From Prevotellaceae bacterium UBA4361 (GTDB taxonomy: Bacteria > Bacteroidota > Bacteroidia > Bacteroidales > Bacteroidaceae): DNA of 17,792 nt. The stretch covers positions 1 through 17,792 of the forward strand of contig DGSN01000073.1 of assembly GCA_002393575.1 (NCBI GenBank). The letters run 5' to 3'. Shown in pieces: positions 13,257-17,792 of the stretch; positions within the stretch are counted from its first letter, which is position 1, and each line of letters opens with the position of its first letter. A program made the position numbers and the translations under genes. A model generated the notes under the pieces. It was not told where the DNA came from, did not search any database, and saw only the letters and a list, made by a program, of their open reading frames with translations.

Positions 13257-14888
13257 ATGAGGATTGTCAGCCAGCAAATCAAGCGTGTTTTCATGTTGTG
13301 CATCTTGACGTGTGTTGCGTTGTTCGTGAATGCAGCTAAAGACGATGAGATGTTGTCGATGGCTCGTGCGAGCGTTGAAGCCATAGCGGTTCCGGACGAT
13401 TCCATTGCCCTCGATTCAGTGTCGTACCTCACTTACGACAACGACACCTACGACTACCGTCAGCACTACTTGCACAACGACACCCTCTGGTTCGATGCAG
13501 CCACGGGCAGGCGAGTACACTTGCAGCGGCTCTTCGATGTGGATACATTAGTGGTTCCCAACAAACGCTTCCTCAAGCCCGTGCTGGAGTCACTGGGCAT
13601 CAATTTCGGGGTTTGGGGATGGGACCATTTCGTTACAGACCGCGACTGGGCAGACGTGAATATGGATGTCATTCGTAGAAACTTGAAGAGTAGATTCGTG
13701 CTCGACTATGATTCCTATTCGGGCAACCAGTTTTCCCATCCTTACCACGGAAGCATGTTCTACAATGCAGCCCGCTATCATGGGCAGTCCTATTACACGG
13801 CAGCCCTCTATCCGCTCATTGGCAGCGTGGTGTGGGAATACTTCTGCGAAACCAACAGACCCGCTTTCAACGACTTCATCTCCACGGGAATAGGAGGCTC
13901 AGCTATTGGCGAAGTCACATTCCGCACATCGGACATTGTGTTCGACAATTCCAAGCGCGGGTTTGTACGAGTGATGCGCGAATTGGTGGGCACAGTGCTC
14001 AATCCCACACGCGGACTCCATCGCCTCCTTTCGGGCGAAGCCTGGCGCTACAGTCCTGCCCGAGGAAAACGTATGCAACCCGAGCCCTTCTCGATGGATG
14101 CAGGCATCGGAGTGCGCTACATGCACGAAATGAAACACCAGCATCGCACCAAGGAAAATAGCTATGTGGAGTTCCATCTGAGGTATGGCGACCCATTCAT
14201 GAAGAAGAAAAGGCGGAAACCGTTCGACGTGTTCAGCTTGGACATGCTCATCAATACCAGCGGGCATAATCCCACGTTCTCGCTTCTTGAAATCCGAGGT
14301 CGTCTTTTCGGGAAGACATTTGAAACAAGCCGTAACTGGAAGCACGACTTAGCTGTGCATCAGAACTTCAAGTATGTGGATAATTATGGAGACAAGGACA
14401 ATGAACACCCTGGTGATTTTGTCTTGGTCAACGAAGCTTGCAGTTTCGGAGTGGGACTTTACTCCAAGAAGAACGGACCGAAGTGGTCTTACTTCAACGA
14501 CTTCCAGCTCAACGGAGTGGCTTTCGGTGGAACTACCGCCGACTATTTCCAAGGTCGTCGCTACAACTTCGCCTCAGGCTTCAGCTTGCGCAATGACCAG
14601 CGCATCACCTTGAATCGCAAACTCGCCTTTGGACACGACTTCTACTATGCATTCTTTGCTGTGCCGAAAGGCCCCGCCGACCCAACGGACATGGGCGATT
14701 ACAACTGGGGTGACAAGGGTGTACACAACATCTTCATCAACCGTCTTTATTTGGTGGCGAATTTGAGACACAACTTCAAAATCAACGTTGAGCGCGAACT
14801 CTATTATCGCATATCCAACTATCGGGATTTTGAGAACTTACGCGCCAAGAGCTACCAATTCAAAATGGGATTACTTTATTCGATGTAA
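13257..14888 (+). CDS. DUF3943 outer-membrane-type protein
   Basis: This 543-residue exported protein of unknown function carries the DUF3943 signature: LGINFGVWGWDHFVTD, then NQFSHPYHGSMFYNAAR, then GSVVWEYFCETNRPAFNDFISTGIGGSAIGE. A C-terminal half of alternating hydrophobic strands (from FDVFSLDMLINTS to the terminal FKMGLLYSM, ending in an aromatic-rich strand) suggests an outer-membrane beta-barrel. I place the start at 13257 because MRIVSQQIKRVFMLCILTCVALFVNA is a good signal peptide. The in-frame ATG at 13179 would add 26 residues translated from the upstream repeat. It is the last gene of the dxs-trkA-trkH run and is followed by a strong terminator. Confidence 0.8.
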   Translation: MRIVSQQIKRVFMLCILTCVALFVNAAKDDEMLSMARASVEAIAVPDDSIALDSVSYLTYDNDTYDYRQHYLHNDTLWFDAATGRRVHLQRLFDVDTLVVPNKRFLKPVLESLGINFGVWGWDHFVTDRDWADVNMDVIRRNLKSRFVLDYDSYSGNQFSHPYHGSMFYNAARYHGQSYYTAALYPLIGSVVWEYFCETNRPAFNDFISTGIGGSAIGEVTFRTSDIVFDNSKRGFVRVMRELVGTVLNPTRGLHRLLSGEAWRYSPARGKRMQPEPFSMDAGIGVRYMHEMKHQHRTKENSYVEFHLRYGDPFMKKKRRKPFDVFSLDMLINTSGHNPTFSLLEIRGRLFGKTFETSRNWKHDLAVHQNFKYVDNYGDKDNEHPGDFVLVNEACSFGVGLYSKKNGPKWSYFNDFQLNGVAFGGTTADYFQGRRYNFASGFSLRNDQRITLNRKLAFGHDFYYAFFAVPKGPADPTDMGDYNWGDKGVHNIFINRLYLVANLRHNFKINVERELYYRISNYRDFENLRAKSYQFKMGLLYSM

Positions 14889-14922
14889 ACAGCGACAATA
14901 TAATATAAGGTACTAAATCAAG

Positions 14923-14958
14923 AAAGCCCTCTCGCAAATGCTGCGGGAGGGCTTTTTT
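14923..14958 (+). terminator. Intrinsic terminator between convergent genes
   Basis: AAAGCCCTCTCGC (14923-14935) pairs with GCGGGAGGGCTTT (14943-14955), a 13-bp GC-rich stem with one T-G wobble and a 7-nt loop, followed by TTT to give a run of six T (14953-14958). It lies 35 bp after the DUF3943 stop. Its reverse side (CTTTCTTGATTT) may weakly serve the convergent gene ending at 14988. Confidence 0.93.
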
Positions 14959-14987
14959 GAGGTGGATGTGGCTGTCAAGCAGTGGCG

Positions 14988-17735
14988 TTATCTCATCACT
15001 TTCTTGACGCTGGTTTTTCCTTTGCGTGTCGTTGACTTCACGATGTTCACGCCCCTTTGCAGGGTTGGTGTTTCGATGCCGCTGGTTGAGAAGATTTTCG
15101 TAGAGATGTCATCGTTCTGCCCTGTGGCTACGGTCTGGATGCCATCTACTGCTCCTTCGTTGGTGGAATCCTGCATCACTGCTGCAATTTCATCGGCAGA
15201 AAGCGCGTAGTTGTAGATGCGGAAGTCGTCGATGACTCCTCTGAGGAGAGGGTCGTTGGGGAATTGGCTTTTGCCGATGTAGCAAAGTGCGGGCTTGAAG
15301 TCGGATGGACGAATACTGATGTCGTTGGTTGAAGCCACCAGTTCTCCGTCGAGGTAGATGCAGACGGAGTCGGCGGAGAGGGTGATGGCAAGGTGTTTCA
15401 CTGCCGTGCTGTTCATCCTTGTTGTCTTCAGGATTTGCTCGTCACCTCCGTTCTTCAGCACGAGTCGTGCGTCAGAGCCGCTGTTTGGAGTGAAGAACAT
15501 GTACTGGTCGGTGCCATTGCCGAAGTCGAAGATGCGTTGCCAGTTGCCCTGTGAACTGACGGTGTAGAACCATGTGCAGATGGTCATTTCCTTTTGGTTG
15601 CCCACTTGGTAGGGCAACGACAGATAGTTGTCGGAACCGTTCAGGCTGAGGTATTTTTCGCCCGACTTGAGGCGCGACTTGATGCTGTTGGCGTAGGTGG
15701 CTGTGCCGTTCATGGCTGCATCGAAATAGTTCTCGCTGTTGTCGATGTTGGAATCGTCGAATTCGTATTCGGCGATGAGGGCTTTCTTGCCAGATGTCCT
15801 TGCCGTGATGATTTCGGAGGCTTCCGACTGGTTGCGGCTGCGGTCGATGGCTTTCACCTTGTAATGATAAGTCTTGTTCTGCTCCAGGGAGTTGTCGATG
15901 AACCTGGTGCCTTGAATGATGCGGCCGATGGTGTTCCAATCGATGGAACCAGATTCTGTTTCCTCGCCGCGCAGCACCATGTAGCCGTCCAGGTCGCTTT
16001 CGGTGTTGGCTTCCCAGTTGAGCATTACCGAGGCGCTCTGTGCATTTGCTTCCAATCCTTTTGGTGCAGCTGGGGCGGTTCGTTCGCGAGCGGCATCGAC
16101 GGGCATGAAGCGCCATTTCTGCTGGTCTCTGCCTGTGAAGGCTGCTTGGGTCACTGCTGCGTTGGTGGCGGTGGAGGCTGTTTGTAGGTAGAGTCCTGAG
16201 TAGCGGTTCTGGATGTAGTAGCTGCCATCGCCTGCGTATTCCAAGTGCCATTGCTCGTTGGTGCCACCATCGCCAGTGTAAACGATGATGCCTCCGCCGT
16301 TGCTTAGGCTCCAGTTCAGCACATCGAGCAGCATCGACTGGTTGCGTGCGCTCTTGATATGGACGTAGCTGAAGTCGCCGCCAATGGTGTTGCTAACTTT
16401 CTCAATCACCCATTTGTGGTAGGGCTGCACGGTCTTGCTGGAGTTCTGCACGACAGCTGTGGCGTTGCTGGTCGAGCCGCCCTGGATGGACATCATCATC
16501 TTTGAGTTCATGTTCATCAGGATGTATGTGCCTGTATCGACGGGACAAGGAGGCACGTCCTCTCCGCTGTGGATTTCCACCAGTCGCTCAGCGTTTTTCT
16601 GGTTGGCGGACTGGTAGGTACCGTTGGCATCGGCTGGAATGAGCATGGGATAGCTCCTGTAAGGACCGTAGCCATCGAAATACACGTCGCGGTCGAGTGA
16701 AACCATTTCGAATGTGGTTGGTTTGGCTTGGCGTTCCGATGCTCCCATGAATGCCTTCACGCTGCCGTTGGGCAGTCGATACACGCTGCCTGCGGTCCAG
16801 TTGTCGCGGTTCTCGGCATAGCCCAGTTCGGCTCCACCGCCCGACGTGGCTTTGCAATACTGTCCGCGGCAGGTGCCGTCGAATCCCCACCAGATGCCAG
16901 TTTGCATGCCATAGTGTGCGGCTACGAAAGCTTCCATCGTGTTGTGCAACTCGTCGGCGGTGACGTGGTTGCCGTCCTTGGCCACTTCTTGCCAGAAGGA
17001 CGCATAGCTGTTGAACGAACCTGCCAACTGGTGTGTGTTGCCTTCCGTCACGTAGGGCTTCACGGCGTTGTACCAGCTGGATGCCTGGTCGCAGTTGAGC
17101 GTGTTGCCAGCCGAGATGCGAATGCCTGCCAGTTCCTCGTCCTCGGTGATGAGTCGAGCCACTTCCTTGAAATTCGCTTTCGAACCTTGTTTCCAGCCTG
17201 TGTAGTCGGGCTCGTTGAATGGCGAAATAGTGATGATGTTGAATCCACGGCTTTGGGCGTGCTTTACGCTTGCCTTGATGACTTTGTACCACTCTGTGGG
17301 TTTTCCGTAGTAGTTTTCCACGTATTCTGCATGAGGGTAGTATGCTTCCTGGTCGGAGTTGATGACGAGGTTCTTCACGCCCGATTTGGCGATGTTGTTC
17401 AAGCGCCGGTTCAACTCGTTGCGTTGTGCTGCCGACAGATTGCCGTTCTCATCCACGAGGTCGGTGGTCTGGAATGAGATTCGTCCCACTTTCAGGTTTT
17501 CCTTGCCAATGTGGTTGGTGCCTCGATTCACGTTCACGTCCCAGTTCCATGCCACGTCCAATCCCCAGTCGATCACGTATTCCTTGCCGTTCCCGCCGTA
17601 TTCGAAGGGAAGCATCGTGTTGCCCATGCCGTTGGTCTGTAGCCACGAACTTGAGGTTGGAGTCACTGTTTCTCTTTGTGCAGAAGCCATCATGCTGCAT
17701 GATAAGGCTATCAGCCATGCCATAGTTCTTTTCAT
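14988..17735 (-). CDS. Secreted multidomain glycosidase-like protein with lectin, FN3, LamG and T9SS-like tail
   Basis: This is a 915-residue exported protein. Residues 1-19 are a signal peptide (ASAQ). About 30-385 looks like a clan-A (TIM-barrel) glycoside hydrolase: ISPFNEPD (170-177) has the NEP motif of the catalytic acid (E175), and E262 in TADELHN is a candidate nucleophile. About 400-548 is a ricin-type beta-trefoil lectin (three repeats ending KWVIEKV, QWHLEYA and KWRFMPV). About 554-648 is fibronectin type III. About 652-848 is a LamG/concanavalin-like domain ending GVIDDFRIYNYALSADEI. The last ~35 residues (IFSTSGIETPTLQRGVNIVKS...SVKKVMR) resemble a type IX sorting domain. Target polysaccharide unknown; the exact GH family (5, 30 or other) is not settled. 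It is convergent with the DUF3943 gene. Confidence 0.7.
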   Translation of the reverse strand: MKRTMAWLIALSCSMMASAQRETVTPTSSSWLQTNGMGNTMLPFEYGGNGKEYVIDWGLDVAWNWDVNVNRGTNHIGKENLKVGRISFQTTDLVDENGNLSAAQRNELNRRLNNIAKSGVKNLVINSDQEAYYPHAEYVENYYGKPTEWYKVIKASVKHAQSRGFNIITISPFNEPDYTGWKQGSKANFKEVARLITEDEELAGIRISAGNTLNCDQASSWYNAVKPYVTEGNTHQLAGSFNSYASFWQEVAKDGNHVTADELHNTMEAFVAAHYGMQTGIWWGFDGTCRGQYCKATSGGGAELGYAENRDNWTAGSVYRLPNGSVKAFMGASERQAKPTTFEMVSLDRDVYFDGYGPYRSYPMLIPADANGTYQSANQKNAERLVEIHSGEDVPPCPVDTGTYILMNMNSKMMMSIQGGSTSNATAVVQNSSKTVQPYHKWVIEKVSNTIGGDFSYVHIKSARNQSMLLDVLNWSLSNGGGIIVYTGDGGTNEQWHLEYAGDGSYYIQNRYSGLYLQTASTATNAAVTQAAFTGRDQQKWRFMPVDAARERTAPAAPKGLEANAQSASVMLNWEANTESDLDGYMVLRGEETESGSIDWNTIGRIIQGTRFIDNSLEQNKTYHYKVKAIDRSRNQSEASEIITARTSGKKALIAEYEFDDSNIDNSENYFDAAMNGTATYANSIKSRLKSGEKYLSLNGSDNYLSLPYQVGNQKEMTICTWFYTVSSQGNWQRIFDFGNGTDQYMFFTPNSGSDARLVLKNGGDEQILKTTRMNSTAVKHLAITLSADSVCIYLDGELVASTNDISIRPSDFKPALCYIGKSQFPNDPLLRGVIDDFRIYNYALSADEIAAVMQDSTNEGAVDGIQTVATGQNDDISTKIFSTSGIETPTLQRGVNIVKSTTRKGKTSVKKVMR

Positions 17736-17739
17736 ATAT

Positions 17740-17792
17740 AAGTTTTTAAGTTTTTGAGTTTTTAATCAGGGATTTAAAGGATTTAAAGGATT
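17740..17792. repeat. Octad and nonad repeats upstream of the multidomain gene
   Basis: AAGTTTTT, AAGTTTTT, GAGTTTTT (17740-17763) is an 8-bp repeat related to that at 6211-6250. It is followed by about two and a half units of GGATTTAAA (17770 to the window end). This AT-rich tract is the upstream region of the gene starting at 17735; no clear TAnnTTTG box was recognised. Confidence 0.65.

Overview
The window looks like chromosomal DNA from a member of the Bacteroidales, most likely Prevotella-like. The evidence is the Bacteroidetes-type -7 promoter motif TAnnTTTG in front of five transcription units, weak or absent Shine-Dalgarno sites, two proteins with C-termini resembling type IX secretion sorting domains, and a dxs-trkA-trkH-DUF3943 gene order of the kind I associate with this order. 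I see no tRNA, rRNA, CRISPR array, transposase or phage gene.

Layout. 1-270 is a remarkably symmetric nested palindrome without a gene. 521-3325 (+) holds rubrerythrin (oxidative stress) and a secreted six-hairpin glycosidase. 3431-6087 (-) is a two-gene unit for secreted proteins: a small protein with a sorting-like tail, then a 744-residue beta-helix carbohydrate-binding (Cthe_2159-like) protein. 6315-6792 (-) is an overlapping DUF4160/DUF2442 pair. Upstream of it, 6942-7029 holds four palindromes phased exactly 22 bp apart. 7040-7720 (-) is a LysE-type exporter, divergent from 7904-14888 (+): dxs (isoprenoid precursor and thiamine/pyridoxal precursor synthesis), trkA and trkH (potassium uptake), and a DUF3943 outer-membrane-type protein, closed by a strong terminator at 14923-14958. 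14988-17735 (-) is a secreted multidomain enzyme with a glycosidase-like N-terminus, ricin-type lectin, FN3, LamG-like and sorting-like modules.

The most unusual feature is a dispersed repeat family in the spacers: arms of imperfect heptanucleotide repeats (GAAGAAT)n facing (ATTCTTC)n around a roughly 30-bp core that can form a small hairpin. Three copies share the core, a fourth has a divergent one, and single arms occur in front of rbr and trkA. One full copy lies in frame INSIDE dxs, adding about 40 residues between two conserved parts of the enzyme. It carries a base change that turns the repeat's expected TGA stop into a sense codon. This resembles, by analogy only, the Rickettsia palindromic elements that insert into proteins. 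Other spacers carry further 7-, 8- and 9-bp repeat families.
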